Assembly: GCF_900099705.1 (NCBI RefSeq)
Contig: NZ_LT629695.1
Location: 310,001-374,000 of the forward strand
From: Agrococcus jejuensis
Lineage (GTDB): Bacteria; Actinomycetota; Actinomycetes; Actinomycetales; Microbacteriaceae
Direction: 5' to 3'
Length of the DNA stretch: 64,000 bases
The notes under the pieces are model-generated. The model saw only the letters and a list, made by a program, of their open reading frames with translations, did no database searches and had not been told where the DNA came from. Positions within the stretch are counted from its first letter, which is position 1, and every line of letters begins with the position of its first letter. Of the stretch, positions 10,227 through 20,504 are shown one piece after another. A program made the translations under genes and the position numbers.

Positions 10227-11302
10227 GCGTGGTCCTCCATCGCCGTGCGCACGAGGTCGCACATGCGGTCGTCGCCGTCGGCGATGGCCGAGCCGCGCGT
10301 CGCCGCCGCCATCGCCGCGACCCGCTCGGGGTCCGCGAGCAGCGGCACGAGCGCGTCCTCGACCCATCCCTGGGCCAGCAGCGCGTCGTCGACGAGCAGC
10401 GCGCCGCCCGCGGCGACCTGGTCGTGGGCGTTGAGCGCCTGCTCGCCGTTGCCGAACGGCAGCGGCACGTACGCGGCGGGCAGGCCCACGGCCATGAGCT
10501 CGCTCACGGTCAGGCTGCCCGCGCGGCACACCACGAGGTCGGCGGCCGCGTAGGCGAGGTGCATGCCGTCGAGGTACTCGACGGCCACGTAGTGGTCGAC
10601 CGTCGCGGGCTCGAAGTCGGTCTGCCTGCCGCCCGAGAGGTGGAGGATCTGCCAGCCGGCGGCCACGATCGCGGGCGCCGCGGCCACGATGGCGCGGTTG
10701 ATCGACCGCGCGCCCTGCGAGCCACCCGTGACGAGCAGCGTGGGTCGGTCGGCGTCGAGCCCGAGCGTCGCACGCGCCTCGGCGCGCAGCGCGGCGCGGT
10801 CGAGCGTCGTGATCGAGCGGCGCAGCGGCATGCCGACGACCGTGCCGGGCAGCGTCGTGGGTGCGTACGTCAGGCCGACGTGGCGCGTCCAGCGCGCGCC
10901 GAGGCGGTTCGCCATGCCGGGGCGCGCGTTGGCCTCGTGGATCGCGAGCGGCGTGCGCGCGAGGTGCGCGGCGCGGTACGCCGGCGCGGAGGCGTAGCCG
11001 CCGAAGCCGACGACGACGTCGACGTCGCGCTCCGCGAGCAGGCGCCGCACGCGGGACACCGTCGGCGCCCACGAGCGCACGAAGCGCAGCGCCGCGGCAT
11101 CCGGTCGTCGCGGGAAGGGCAGCTTCGGGATCGTCACGAGCTCGTAGCCCGCGGCAGGCACGAGCTCGCGCTCGAGGCCCTCCTGCGTGCCCAGCACGAC
11201 GATGCGGGCGTCGGGCTCCCGCTCCCGCAGCCGATCGGCCGTCGCGAGCAGCGGATTCACGTGACCGGCGGTGCCGCCGCCGGCGAAGAGGTAGGACGAC
11301 AT
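10223..11302 (-). CDS. murG: MurG: lipid II-forming GlcNAc transferase
   Basis: GT-B glycosyltransferase on the inner face of the membrane that transfers GlcNAc from UDP-GlcNAc to lipid I, giving lipid II. The 359 residues open with the glycine-rich [14 protein letters not shown]. They carry [12 protein letters not shown] in the N-terminal domain, and in the C-terminal domain the donor-binding segments [11 protein letters not shown] and [20 protein letters not shown] at 11302 overlaps the ftsW stop by one base; the stop overlaps murC. Confidence 0.97.
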   Translation of the reverse strand: MSSYLFAGGGTAGHVNPLLATADRLREREPDARIVVLGTQEGLERELVPAAGYELVTIPKLPFPRRPDAAALRFVRSWAPTVSRVRRLLAERDVDVVVGFGGYASAPAYRAAHLARTPLAIHEANARPGMANRLGARWTRHVGLTYAPTTLPGTVVGMPLRRSITTLDRAALRAEARATLGLDADRPTLLVTGGSQGARSINRAIVAAAPAIVAAGWQILHLSGGRQTDFEPATVDHYVAVEYLDGMHLAYAAADLVVCRAGSLTVSELMAVGLPAAYVPLPFGNGEQALNAHDQVAAGGALLVDDALLAQGWVEDALVPLLADPERVAAMAAATRGSAIADGDDRMCDLVRTAMEDHA

Positions 11303-12513
11303 CACGGAACAGTCTGGCGCAGTCGAGCGTCGTGCCGCGCGAGCGACAGCACGATGCCGATCGCGACGAGCGCCGCGACGAGCTGCGATCCACCTGCCGA
11401 GATGAGCGGCAGCGGCACGCCGAGCACGGGCAGCAGGCCCAGCACGACGGCGATGTTCACGACGGCCTGGCCGACGAGCCACACGAGCACGCCGCCCGTG
11501 ACGATGCGCGTCATCGGCAGCGTCGCCTCGCGGATGATGCGCAGCAGCGCGACGGCGAGCACGACGAAGAGCAGCAGCACGACGACCGCGCCCACGAGAC
11601 CGAGCTCCTCGCCGATGATCGCGAAGATGTAGTCGTTGTCGGCCTCGGCGAGCCACATCCACTTCGCGCGCGAGTTGCCGAGCCCGACGCCGAAGAGGCC
11701 GCCGTTCGCCAGCGCCCACGTGCCGTGCAGCTGCTGCCAGCATCCCGAGAAGTAGTCGTCGTCGGTGTTCTGGCAGCCGACGAGGAAGGACTCGAGTCGT
11801 CGCACGCGCGAGTCGGCCGAGAGGAGCACGGGGATGGCGGCGACGCCCGCCGCGATCGCGGGCAGCAGCAGATGCCACCACTTGACGCCTGCGAAGAACA
11901 TCGTGCCGAGCACGAGGAGCGCGAGGATGATGACGGTGCCGAAGTCGTTGCCGCGCAGCACGAGCAGGATGAACGCGCCGGCGACGGGGGCCACGGGGAT
12001 CCAGGCGTGCAGGAACTTCCGAGCCAGGTCGTCCTTCATCGTGAAGATCGCGGCGATCCACACGCACAGCGCGAGCTTGCCGAGCTCGCCGGGCTGCAGC
12101 GTGAAGCCCGCGATCGACAGCCAGTTGCGATTGCCGTTGATGACGACGCCGAGCGGCGTGAAGACCACGAGCGCCTGCAGCGCGATCGCGAGGAGCATGC
12201 CCGGCCATGCGAGCCTGCGCCACCAGTGGGCGGGCACGCGGCTCGCGACGAGCATGAGCGGCACGCCGACGAGTGCGAACAGGCCCTGGCGTTGGAAGGC
12301 GCCGAGCATGCTGCCGTACTCGGCGCGGCTCTCGATCGCCGACGACGACAGCACCATCACGAGGCCGAAGACGACGAGGAACAGCGTCGTGCCCACGAGC
12401 AGCAGCTCGTTGCCCGTCACGGTCGGGAACAGACGTCGCAGTCGGACGACCGCGCTGCTACCGCGCCCGCGGACCGCCGGCGTCGGGGGTGCGTCCACCA
12501 CCGTCGTGGCCAT
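11302..12513 (-). CDS. ftsW: septal peptidoglycan polymerase FtsW (SEDS family)
   Basis: Multi-pass SEDS glycosyltransferase that polymerises lipid II at the septum with its partner FtsI. About ten membrane segments are visible. Family blocks include [33 protein letters not shown], the [17 protein letters not shown] stretch and the C-terminal [10 protein letters not shown]. Two starts are possible: a GTG at 12519 overlaps the Shine–Dalgarno GGAGG itself, whereas the ATG at 12513 lies five bases after that GGAGG (complement of 12519–12523). The ATG is therefore preferred, giving 403 residues. The gene overlaps the end of murD by 56 bases. Confidence 0.95.
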   Translation of the reverse strand: MATTVVDAPPTPAVRGRGSSAVVRLRRLFPTVTGNELLLVGTTLFLVVFGLVMVLSSSAIESRAEYGSMLGAFQRQGLFALVGVPLMLVASRVPAHWWRRLAWPGMLLAIALQALVVFTPLGVVINGNRNWLSIAGFTLQPGELGKLALCVWIAAIFTMKDDLARKFLHAWIPVAPVAGAFILLVLRGNDFGTVIILALLVLGTMFFAGVKWWHLLLPAIAAGVAAIPVLLSADSRVRRLESFLVGCQNTDDDYFSGCWQQLHGTWALANGGLFGVGLGNSRAKWMWLAEADNDYIFAIIGEELGLVGAVVVLLLFVVLAVALLRIIREATLPMTRIVTGGVLVWLVGQAVVNIAVVLGLLPVLGVPLPLISAGGSQLVAALVAIGIVLSLARHDARLRQTVP

Positions 12514-13915
12514 GGGCACCTCCCTCTCGTTGCTGCTCGTCGCGCACGGCCTGCTGGAATCGCAGACCCCGGTCGGCGTAGCTGTCGAACTGGTCCATCG
12601 ACGCGGCCGCCGGGGCGAGCAGCACCGTGTCGCCGCTGGATGCGTGCGCCAGGGCAGCCGTGACGGCCGTCCGCATGACGTCTCCAGTGTCGGGCTCGTC
12701 GACCTCGACGAGCGGGATGCCGGGCGCGTGTCGTGCGAACGCGGCCACGACCGGGGCGCGGTCGACGCCGATGACGACGGCCGCGCGCAGCCTGCCGACG
12801 TGGCGCTCGACGAGCGGGGCGACGTCGACGCCCTTCAGCAGGCCGCCGACGATCCACACGACCGAGCCGAACGCCTGCAGCGAGCCGTTGGCAGCGTGGG
12901 GGTTCGTGGCCTTCGAGTCGTCGACGAACCGCACGCCGCCGACCTCGCCGACGAGCTCGGTGCGGTGGTGGTCGAGGCGGAACGAGCGGATGGCCTCGCG
13001 GATCGCGGTGGGCTCGACGCCGACGGCGCGTGCGAGCGCCGCGGCGGCGAGCACGTTCTGCGCCATGTGCGGCGTCGCGAGGCCTGCGACCTCGAGGTCG
13101 TCGAGCGTCGCGAGCTCGAGCGCCTGCGAGTGGCGGTCGTCGAGGAACGCGCGGTCGGCGACGATGCCCTCGACGATGCCGAGCTCCGACAGGCCGGGCA
13201 TGCCGAGGCCGAAGCCGATCGCGCGGCAGCCCTCGACGACCTCGGCCTCCTCGACCATCGCCATCGTCGCCGGGTCGGCGACGTTGTAGACGGCTGCGAC
13301 GCGCGCGTTGCGGTAGACCTTCGCCTTCGCGTCGCGGTAGGCCTGCGCGCCGCCGTGCCAGTCGAGGTGGTCGTCGTCGAGGTTGAGGCACACGGCCGAG
13401 TGCGGCCACACCTCGCCGAGCGAGTGCAGCTGGAACGACGAGAGCTCGACGACGAGCACGTCGAAGCCGGCGGGATCGCGCACGGCGTCGAGCACGGGCG
13501 TGCCGATGTTGCCGACGGGCGCGACGCGCAGGCCGCCCGCCTGCAGCATGTGGGCCGCGAGCTGCGTCGTCGTGGTCTTGCCGTTCGTGCCCGTGACGAG
13601 CAGCCACTCGGCGGCGCGCACCTTGTCGCGCACGCGCCACGCGAGCTCGACGTCGCCCCACACCGTCTGGCCGCGCTCGGCGGCGCCGAGGAGCCACGGA
13701 TGCGTGGGCCGCAGGCCGGGCGAGGCGATGACGAGCTCGGCGTCGGCGAGCGCCTGCGGCGTCTCGGCCGCGTCGACGACGACCGTCTCGACGCCGAGCA
13801 CCGTGAGGATGCGCTCGCGCTCGGCGTCGCCGCGCTCGGCGACGACGGTCACGTGCGCGCCGAGCTCCACGAGCGTGTCGGCGGCGGCGAAGCCCGTGAC
13901 GCCGAGGCCGAGCAC
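12458..13915 (-). CDS. murD: UDP-MurNAc-L-Ala–D-glutamate ligase; true start unclear
   Basis: Adds D-glutamate to UDP-MurNAc-L-Ala. From the GTG at 13915, 485 residues are read: LGLGVTGFAAADTLVELGAHV (UDP domain), the P-loop TGTNGKTTTTQL, ELSSFQLHSL, LNLDDDHLDWHG and DDSKATNPHAA. The reading frame continues meaningfully upstream to about 13990 (…DLDALTSWHHDWSGIRAVV), which looks like a normal MurD N-terminus, yet it holds no ATG, GTG or TTG before an in-frame stop. A GTG overlapping the mraY stop lies in another frame and ends after nine codons. Translation may begin at a rare CTG (13990 or nearby), or one base may be missing. The start given is the only standard codon. Confidence 0.85.
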   Translation of the reverse strand: MLGLGVTGFAAADTLVELGAHVTVVAERGDAERERILTVLGVETVVVDAAETPQALADAELVIASPGLRPTHPWLLGAAERGQTVWGDVELAWRVRDKVRAAEWLLVTGTNGKTTTTQLAAHMLQAGGLRVAPVGNIGTPVLDAVRDPAGFDVLVVELSSFQLHSLGEVWPHSAVCLNLDDDHLDWHGGAQAYRDAKAKVYRNARVAAVYNVADPATMAMVEEAEVVEGCRAIGFGLGMPGLSELGIVEGIVADRAFLDDRHSQALELATLDDLEVAGLATPHMAQNVLAAAALARAVGVEPTAIREAIRSFRLDHHRTELVGEVGGVRFVDDSKATNPHAANGSLQAFGSVVWIVGGLLKGVDVAPLVERHVGRLRAAVVIGVDRAPVVAAFARHAPGIPLVEVDEPDTGDVMRTAVTAALAHASSGDTVLLAPAAASMDQFDSYADRGLRFQQAVRDEQQREGGAHGHDGGGRTPDAGGPRAR

Positions 13916-13979
13916 GACCGCGCGGATGCCCGACCAGTCGTGGTGCCAGCTCGTCAGCGCATCCAGGTCGCGTGCTGCG

Positions 13980-15125
13980 TCACGGGACAGGGTGGATCAC
14001 CCAATCGAGGTAGAAGAGGCCGACGGCCGCGGCGACGAACAGGCCCGAGACGATCCAGAACCGCACGACGATGCGGATCTCCGCCCATCCCTTGAGCTCG
14101 AAGTGATGATGCAGCGGGCTCATGAGGAAGATGCGCTTGCCGCGCGTGAGCTTGAAGTAGATGCGCTGCAAGATGACGCTGCCCGTGACGACGAGCGGCA
14201 GGCCGGCGACGAGCACGAGCAGCAGCTGCGTGTGCGTGAGGATCGCGAGCCCGGCGAGCGCGCCGCCGAGGCCGAGCGAGCCCACGTCGCCCATGAACAG
14301 CTGCGCGGGGCTCGTGTTGTACCAGAGGAAGCCGATGAGCGCGGCGGCGAGGCACGCGGCGACGACCGCGAGGTCGAGCGGCGCCTGCACCGGGTAGCAG
14401 CGGTAGAGGTCGGCGTCGACGGCGCCGCCCGGACGCACGGCGTCGGCGAGGCGGCCGAGGCACGCCTGGCCGTTCTGCCAGAAGCCGATGAGCACGAATG
14501 CCGAGGCCGAGAAGATCGTCGAGCCCGTCGCGAGGCCATCGAGGCCGTCGAGCACGTTCACGGCGTTCGACGTCGCGACGATGATGAAGACGAACCAGAT
14601 GACGGCGAGGCCGATGCCGACGACGAGGCCGAGGCGGGTGAGGTCGAGCCATTCGATGTCGCGCACGGCCGAGATGGCCGTCGACGCCGGCGTCTGCCCG
14701 TACTGGTCGGGCAGCTGCAGCGCGAGCACGGCGAAGACGACGCCGACCGCGACCTGGCCGGCGATCTTCGCCCAGCCGCCGAGGCCGAGCGACTGCCTCT
14801 TGCGCACCTTGAGGTAGTCGTCGACGAAGCCGACGGCGCCGAGCCCGACCATGAGCAGCAGCACGAGCAGCGCGGGGGCGCTCGGGTAGTTCGGCACGCC
14901 GTCGAGCGAGCCGACGAGCTTGCCGCCGAAGTAGCCGACGATCGTCGCGACGATGAAGACGAGCCCGCCCATCTGGGGCGTGCCGCGCTTCGTGTGGTGC
15001 GACTGCGGGCCGTCGGCGCGGATGAACTGGCCCCAGCCGAGGCGCGTCGCGAGCCGCGTGTAGAGCGGCGTCACGGCGAGCGCGAACACGAGCGAGATGG
15101 CGGCGGAGACGAGCAGCACGATCAT
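13980..15125 (-). CDS. mraY: phospho-MurNAc-pentapeptide translocase
   Basis: Integral membrane enzyme that joins phospho-MurNAc-pentapeptide to undecaprenyl phosphate, making lipid I. The 381 residues have about ten membrane segments. The conserved cytoplasmic loops include [10 protein letters not shown], the magnesium-binding [41 protein letters not shown], and the histidine motif [16 protein letters not shown] at 15125 overlaps the murF stop (ATGA). The insert with two cysteines ([14 protein letters not shown]) at about 205–230 lies in an external loop; its meaning is unknown. Confidence 0.97.
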   Translation of the reverse strand: MIVLLVSAAISLVFALAVTPLYTRLATRLGWGQFIRADGPQSHHTKRGTPQMGGLVFIVATIVGYFGGKLVGSLDGVPNYPSAPALLVLLLMVGLGAVGFVDDYLKVRKRQSLGLGGWAKIAGQVAVGVVFAVLALQLPDQYGQTPASTAISAVRDIEWLDLTRLGLVVGIGLAVIWFVFIIVATSNAVNVLDGLDGLATGSTIFSASAFVLIGFWQNGQACLGRLADAVRPGGAVDADLYRCYPVQAPLDLAVVAACLAAALIGFLWYNTSPAQLFMGDVGSLGLGGALAGLAILTHTQLLLVLVAGLPLVVTGSVILQRIYFKLTRGKRIFLMSPLHHHFELKGWAEIRIVVRFWIVSGLFVAAAVGLFYLDWVIHPVP

Positions 15126-16522
15126 GCGACGCCTCCGATCGCGTCGCCGAGGTCCTTGAGGCCTGCCGAGAGCGACGACTTCACGAGCACGACGTCGCCG
15201 GGCTCGAGCGTCGCGCGCAGCAGCGCGAGCGCCTGCTCCTGCGTCTCGACGTACGTGGTCTCCTGGCCGAACGACGACTCGTGCTCGGCGGCGTCGTGCA
15301 CGGGCTTCGCGCCCTCGCCGACGACGACGAGCCGGTCGATGCCGAGCCGCACGACGAGGCGGCCGACGCGGTCGTGCTCCTCGACCTGGCTCTCGCCGAG
15401 CTCGGTCATGGCGCCGATGACGGCGACCGAGCGGGCACCCGAGGTGCGCGAGACGTGCGCGAGGGTGCGCAGCGCCGCCGCCATCGAGTCGGGGCTCGCG
15501 TTGTACGAGTCGTTGATCACGACGACGCCCGTCTCGGGACGCAGGAGCTCCATGCGCCAGCGCTCCGCACGCACCATCGACTCGAGCGCCGCGATGGCAT
15601 CGGGGATCGCGACGCCGAGCTCGTCGGCGACCGACAGGGCCGCGAGGGCGTTCATGACGTGGTGCTCGCCGAGGATGCGCAGCGTCATGGGCCACGTCGC
15701 GTCGCCGCGGTGGATCGTCGCGGACGTGCCGTCGATCGACGAGGCGACGTCGGAGGCCCACACGGTGTCGGGCGCGACGTCGGCGCCGGCGTCGAGGCCG
15801 AACCAGCGCACGCGCGCGGCGGTGCGGTCGGCCATCCACGCCACGCGGTCGTCGTCGCGGTTGAGCACTGCGACGGCCGTCTCGGGCAGGTCGCGCACGA
15901 TCTCGTGCTTGGCGCGCTGCGTGCGCTCGACGCCGCCGAACTCGCCCGCATGGGCGAGGCCCACCTTGAGCACGACCGAGACGTCGGGCATCGCGAGGCG
16001 CACGAGCGAGGCGATGTCGCCCTCGCGGCTCGCGCCGAGCTCGAGCACGAGGAAGCGCGTCGACGACGTGGCGCGCAGCATCGTCATGGGCGCGCCGACC
16101 TCGTTGTTGAACGACTTCACGGGGCTCACGGTCTCGCCGTGGCGCTCGAGGATCGCCTGCAGCATGTTCTTCGTCGTCGTCTTGCCGTTGGAGCCCGTGA
16201 TGCCCACGACGGTGCAGTGCTCGCGCACGGCCGCGACGACGTGGGCCGCGAGGGCCTGCAGCGCGGCGAGGCCCGAGTCGACGACCACGTGCGGCACGGC
16301 CTCGTCGATGGGGTGCTCGCACACGACGAGCGCGGCGCCGGCGGCGACGGCCGTGCCGACGAACCGGTGGCCGTCGGTGACCTCGCCGGGCATGGCGACG
16401 AAGACGTCGCCGGGCTCGACGAGGCGCGAGTCGGTCTGCACCGAGCCCGACACGAGCACGTCGTCGCCGACGAGCGCGCCCTCGACGGCGCGCGCGATGA
16501 CGGATGCCTGCAGCGCGATCAT
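15122..16522 (-). CDS. murF: MurF: D-Ala-D-Ala-adding ligase
   Basis: Final cytoplasmic step of pentapeptide synthesis: adds the D-Ala-D-Ala dipeptide to the UDP-MurNAc-tripeptide. The 466 residues contain the P-loop [35 protein letters not shown], the [13 protein letters not shown] block and [19 protein letters not shown] at 16522 overlaps the murE stop (ATGA); the stop overlaps mraY. A D-Ala–D-Ala ligase (ddl) gene is not in this window. Confidence 0.97.
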   Translation of the reverse strand: MIALQASVIARAVEGALVGDDVLVSGSVQTDSRLVEPGDVFVAMPGEVTDGHRFVGTAVAAGAALVVCEHPIDEAVPHVVVDSGLAALQALAAHVVAAVREHCTVVGITGSNGKTTTKNMLQAILERHGETVSPVKSFNNEVGAPMTMLRATSSTRFLVLELGASREGDIASLVRLAMPDVSVVLKVGLAHAGEFGGVERTQRAKHEIVRDLPETAVAVLNRDDDRVAWMADRTAARVRWFGLDAGADVAPDTVWASDVASSIDGTSATIHRGDATWPMTLRILGEHHVMNALAALSVADELGVAIPDAIAALESMVRAERWRMELLRPETGVVVINDSYNASPDSMAAALRTLAHVSRTSGARSVAVIGAMTELGESQVEEHDRVGRLVVRLGIDRLVVVGEGAKPVHDAAEHESSFGQETTYVETQEQALALLRATLEPGDVVLVKSSLSAGLKDLGDAIGGVA

Positions 16523-18063
16523 TCGGCCCAGCCCGCCTCGTGCAGCGCCAGCACGGCCTCGTCGCGCGCGACGAAGGGCTCGCGCACGCCTGCGACGTCG
16601 CGGTAGTCGGCGTCGCCGGGGCCCGCCCACAGGATCGTGTCGCCGGGTCCGGCGATCGTGACTGCCAGACGGATGGCGTCCTCCTCGGGGCTCACCTCGT
16701 GCACGCGGGCGGGATCGACCGCGCGCGCACCCTCGAGGATCTGCGCACGGATGCTCGCGGCATCCTCGGTGCGCGGGTTGAAGTCGGTGACGACGAGCTC
16801 GTCGGCGTACGTGACGCCGATGCGGCCCATCTCGGCGCGCTTCGTCGCGTCGCGGTCGCCGTCGGCGCCGAACACGAACACGAGGCGGCCGGGCGTGACG
16901 CGGCGCAGCGCCTCGAGCGTCGCTTGGAAGGCGTCGGGGCTGTGGCCGTAGTCCACGAAGAGCGCGGGGCCGCGGTCGCCCGAGACGCGCTCCATGCGGC
17001 CGGGCAGCGTCGAGCGCACGCCGCGGCGCACGGACTCGGCGAGGGCGTCGAGCTCGAAGCCGTCCTCGACGAGCATGAGGATCGCGATGGCGGCGTCGAC
17101 GGCGAGGTGCCTGCCGATGAACGGGATGTCGACCTCGATCGTGCGCTCGCGCCCCACGAGGGCGAAGCGGGTGCCGTCGACGCGCTCGTCGAGCACGTCG
17201 ACGCGCCAGTCTGCCTCCGCGTCGGTCGACGACACCGTCGTGACGGGGATGCGGGTCTCCTCGGCGACGCGCCTGCCCCACTCGGAGTCGACGCACACGA
17301 CGCCGCGCTCGGCGCGGTCGGGCGTGAAGAGCTCGAGCTTGACGGCGAAGTACGCCTCCATCGAGCCGTAGTCGTCGAGGTGGTCGTGGCTGAGGTTCGT
17401 GAACGACACGACGTCGAACTCGACGCCGTCGATGCGGTGGCGCTCGATGGCCTGCGCGCTGACCTCGAGCACGGCGGCGCGCACGCCGGCCTCGCGCATG
17501 CGGGCGAGCAGCGCGTGCAGCTCGCTCGCCTCGGGCGTCGTGAGCTTGGAGGTGACGATCTCGTCGCCGACGTGGCGCTCGGCCGTCGTCGACAGGCCCG
17601 TGACGAAGCCGAGGTCGGCGAGCAGGCCCTCGAGCATGAAGGCCGTCGACGTCTTGCCGTTCGTGCCGGTGATGCCGTAGAGCTTCGGCGGGTCCTCGCG
17701 CGTGCGGTAGACCCACGACGCGATCTCGCCGAGCGCCGCGCGGGGCTCGTCGAGCACGATGATCGGCGCGTCGACGCCCGCGACGGCAGCGCCGGCGGCG
17801 TCGGTCACGACGGCGACGGCGCCGCGGGCGACGGCGTCGGCGGCGAACTCGGCGCCGTGCCTGCGCAGGCCGGGCAGGGCGGCGAAGATGTCGCCGGGCC
17901 GCACGTCGTGCGATGCGTTCGTGATGCCCGTGACCTCGACGCCATCCGCGTCGCCGACCGTCTCGAGCGTGAACTCGTCGACGAGAGCGCTCAGCGGCCT
18001 GGGCGTCGGATGCTCGGGCCTCAGGATCGGCGGGACGACTCCCTCCACCGTTCCCCCGTCCAT
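16519..18063 (-). CDS. murE: MurE ligase, third-residue diamino acid adding, with altered specificity motif
   Basis: Adds the third residue of the stem peptide to UDP-MurNAc-L-Ala-D-Glu. The 514 residues include the P-loop [55 protein letters not shown] and DYGHSPDAF. The substrate-specificity loop, DNPR in meso-DAP enzymes, reads FNPR here (residues 428–431, within [10 protein letters not shown]). The lost aspartate suggests that the third residue is not meso-DAP, which would fit the B-type walls with other diamino acids found in Microbacteriaceae. ATG at 18063; a GTG 15 bases downstream preceded by GGGGGA is an alternative start. One base separates it from ftsI. Confidence 0.94.
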   Translation of the reverse strand: MDGGTVEGVVPPILRPEHPTPRPLSALVDEFTLETVGDADGVEVTGITNASHDVRPGDIFAALPGLRRHGAEFAADAVARGAVAVVTDAAGAAVAGVDAPIIVLDEPRAALGEIASWVYRTREDPPKLYGITGTNGKTSTAFMLEGLLADLGFVTGLSTTAERHVGDEIVTSKLTTPEASELHALLARMREAGVRAAVLEVSAQAIERHRIDGVEFDVVSFTNLSHDHLDDYGSMEAYFAVKLELFTPDRAERGVVCVDSEWGRRVAEETRIPVTTVSSTDAEADWRVDVLDERVDGTRFALVGRERTIEVDIPFIGRHLAVDAAIAILMLVEDGFELDALAESVRRGVRSTLPGRMERVSGDRGPALFVDYGHSPDAFQATLEALRRVTPGRLVFVFGADGDRDATKRAEMGRIGVTYADELVVTDFNPRTEDAASIRAQILEGARAVDPARVHEVSPEEDAIRLAVTIAGPGDTILWAGPGDADYRDVAGVREPFVARDEAVLALHEAGWAE

Positions 18064-18064
18064 G

Positions 18065-19867
18065 TCAGTCGTTCCATTCGAGCGGCAGGTCAGGCGCCTG
18101 CGACGTGCTCGGCGGGATGTCGTACTCCCGGATCAGGAGACTCACCATATCGTGGAACAGCGGGATGGCTGCCGCGCTCGTGCGCTCCGTCTGCGGCAGG
18201 TCGAGCTGCACGTAGACCACGAACTGCGGGTCGTCCGCCGGGAACACGCCGGCCGTCGTCACGATGCGCTGCACGGGGTCGTAGCCGGCCGCCGGGTCGA
18301 GCACGACCTCGGCCGTGCCGGTCTTCGCCGCGACGCGGTAGCCGGGGATCGGGAAGGTCACGGCGCCGTAGTCGGTGACGACGTGCTCCATCATCGACAG
18401 CAGCGTGTCGGCCGTCTGCTCGCTGATGACGCGCGTGTCCTCGCCCTGGTCGGGCGACACGACGGTGCCGTCGGCGAGCGTGCACGAGTCGATGAGCTGC
18501 AGGTCGGAGCGCACGCCGCCGTTCGCGATCGCCTGGTACGCGCCGACCATCTGCATCGGCGTGACCTGGATGCCCTGGCCGAACAGCACGTTGAGCTGCG
18601 TCTGCGCGTCGAGGCTCGTCGGGTCGGTCGCGAGCGGGAAGGTCGACTCGCCGGGGAAGCCGACGGTCTCGGACCCGAAGCCGAAGTCGGCGAGGTAGTC
18701 GAAGTAGTCGTCGCGGCTCATGTCCTGCGCGAGCGACACCATGCCGACGTTCGACGAGTTCACGAGGATGCCCGTCGCGGTCCACTGCTCGTCGGGGTGT
18801 GCGTGCGCATCCGACACCCGCACGGGACCGTCGGGGTCGTAGCGCCACGGCACGGTGCGCTCGGTCGTCGGGTCGACGAGGCCGAGGTCGAGCATCGCCG
18901 CCATCGCCATGGTCTTGAAGATCGAGCCGGGCTCGAGGCCCTGCGTGAACGCGAAGGCGCCGTAGTCGGAGGCGTCGGTCGCTGCGGGGTCGTTGGGGTC
19001 GACGGTCGGCGTCTGCGCGACGGCGACGAGCGAGCCATCGGTGCGGGCGACGATGACGTTGGCCGACTGCGCCTGGTACTGCTGCCGGTACTGCTCGGCG
19101 AGCTGCTGCGCCTGGAACTGCACGTCGGCGTCGATCGTGAGCTCGAGCGTGCCGCCGTCGGCCGACTGCTCGGTGACGACGGTGCTGCCGGGGATCGGCG
19201 TGCCGTCGGCGCCGCGCTCGAAGGTCTGCTCCCCCGCCTCGGGCGCGAGGCACGACTGGTCCTGGGTCATCTCGAGGCCCGCGAGCGGACCGTCGGTGCC
19301 CATGAAGCCCACGAGGTTGCCGGCGACGGCGCCCGCGGGGTAGACGCGCTGCGGGTTGGCGCGCAGCGTGACGAAGCCGATCGGCAGCTCCTGCTGCAGG
19401 TCGCGCATCTGCTGGTACTGCGTGCCGTCGAGGCCCGTGTCGAGCACGAGGTAGTCGGACTCGGGGTTCGCGAGCAGCGCGGCGTCGACCGCCGCCTGGT
19501 AGACGAGCGGATCCTCGCCGGTGATCTCGGCGAGCCGCTCGAAGATCTCGCCGCCCGTGACGATCTCGCCGGCCTCGAGGCCGTCGCGCTCGGTGAGGTC
19601 GTGCACGAACTGCGGCGAGATCGTGAGGTCCCAGCGGTCGACGGTGCCCGCGAGCACCGTGCCGTTCGCGTCGACGATGTCGCCGCGCGTGCCGTGGATG
19701 GGCGCCGTCGCGCCGACGCGTCCGGCCGCCTCGGCGTTGAGCGCCTCGGCGCGCACGAGCTGGATGTCGACGAGCCGCACGACGCACGCGCCGACGAGCG
19801 CGACGACGACGATGCCCGTGAGGATCGACCGCACGCGGGTCGTGCGCCTGCTGCGCTCGTTCGTCAC
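18065..19867 (-). CDS. ftsI: septal class B penicillin-binding protein FtsI/PBP3
   Basis: Transpeptidase that cross-links septal peptidoglycan alongside FtsW. The 600-residue protein has a short basic cytoplasmic tail and one membrane span (about 15–35), then the PBP dimerisation domain (HGTRGDIVDANGTVLA). The transpeptidase domain has the active-site SxxK S315-IFK318, SSN (371–373) and KTG (515–517). No PASTA repeats are present. The GTG at 19867 has GGAAGGGG about four bases upstream. Between ftsL and murE, exactly where the dcw cluster keeps it. Confidence 0.96.
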   Translation of the reverse strand: MTNERSRRTTRVRSILTGIVVVALVGACVVRLVDIQLVRAEALNAEAAGRVGATAPIHGTRGDIVDANGTVLAGTVDRWDLTISPQFVHDLTERDGLEAGEIVTGGEIFERLAEITGEDPLVYQAAVDAALLANPESDYLVLDTGLDGTQYQQMRDLQQELPIGFVTLRANPQRVYPAGAVAGNLVGFMGTDGPLAGLEMTQDQSCLAPEAGEQTFERGADGTPIPGSTVVTEQSADGGTLELTIDADVQFQAQQLAEQYRQQYQAQSANVIVARTDGSLVAVAQTPTVDPNDPAATDASDYGAFAFTQGLEPGSIFKTMAMAAMLDLGLVDPTTERTVPWRYDPDGPVRVSDAHAHPDEQWTATGILVNSSNVGMVSLAQDMSRDDYFDYLADFGFGSETVGFPGESTFPLATDPTSLDAQTQLNVLFGQGIQVTPMQMVGAYQAIANGGVRSDLQLIDSCTLADGTVVSPDQGEDTRVISEQTADTLLSMMEHVVTDYGAVTFPIPGYRVAAKTGTAEVVLDPAAGYDPVQRIVTTAGVFPADDPQFVVYVQLDLPQTERTSAAAIPLFHDMVSLLIREYDIPPSTSQAPDLPLEWND

Positions 19868-19922
19868 GGATCCCCTTCCTCCGGACGGCCTGGCGACCAC
19901 CCGGCTGCGACGGTAGCGGCGG

Positions 19923-20504
19923 TCAGCCGCCGACGCCGGGTGCCACGCCCTCGGCGGGCAGAAGCATGCCGGGATACGGCTCGGGCTCGGTGGGCTCCTC
20001 GACGACGGGCGCCTGCGGCGCGGGCGTCGACGACTGCAGCAGCTGGTTGCCGACGAGCAGGTCGCCCGTGGTCGAGAGGCTCGGCTGCTGCATGTGCAGC
20101 GCGTCGGGACCACCGAGCACCGCGCCCGACGACAGCTGCAGGAACTGGCTCGCCTGGCCCTGCACCATGCCGAGCGACTCGGCGGCGGTCGCGACCTGCT
20201 GGGGCGACTCGAGCGTGTCGAGCTGCTCCTGCAGCGTCTGCTGCTCACGGCTGAGCTGCGCCGACGACGACTGCAGGCCCGCGATCTCGTACGCGCCCTC
20301 GCCGATCGCCATCGACAGGCCCAGCTGGCCGAGGATGATCGCGCCGAGGCCCGCGAGCGCGACGACGCCGTGCACGACGCTCGGCGCGCGGCGCACCGTG
20401 GGACGCGGGAGCGCGACGAGGCGGCGCCGGCGCTCCGGCTCCCGCTCGGGGGTACGTCCCGGTGCCCGCTCGGGCAGCGTGTGGATGCTTTCCAGCGCGC
20501 TCAT
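19923..20504 (-). CDS. FtsL-like bitopic division protein
   Basis: Small divisome protein in the position of FtsL, between rsmH and ftsI. The 193 residues show a basic, proline- and arginine-rich cytoplasmic part (1–43) and one membrane segment (about 44–65). A short heptad-type region with many Leu/Gln follows (LSREQQTLQEQLDTLESPQQV), then a Pro/Glu-rich tail. FtsL sequences are poorly conserved, so the call rests on position, topology and the septum-type coiled coil rather than on motifs. ATG at 20504 overlaps the rsmH stop (ATGA). Confidence 0.8.
   Translation of the reverse strand: MSALESIHTLPERAPGRTPEREPERRRRLVALPRPTVRRAPSVVHGVVALAGLGAIILGQLGLSMAIGEGAYEIAGLQSSSAQLSREQQTLQEQLDTLESPQQVATAAESLGMVQGQASQFLQLSSGAVLGGPDALHMQQPSLSTTGDLLVGNQLLQSSTPAPQAPVVEEPTEPEPYPGMLLPAEGVAPGVGG

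Noticed and set aside
12627..13990. Programmed frameshift or broken murD pseudogene
   Set aside because: The murD frame is intact and complete in all motifs from 13915 to 12458; only the start is unclear, so pseudogene status is not supported.
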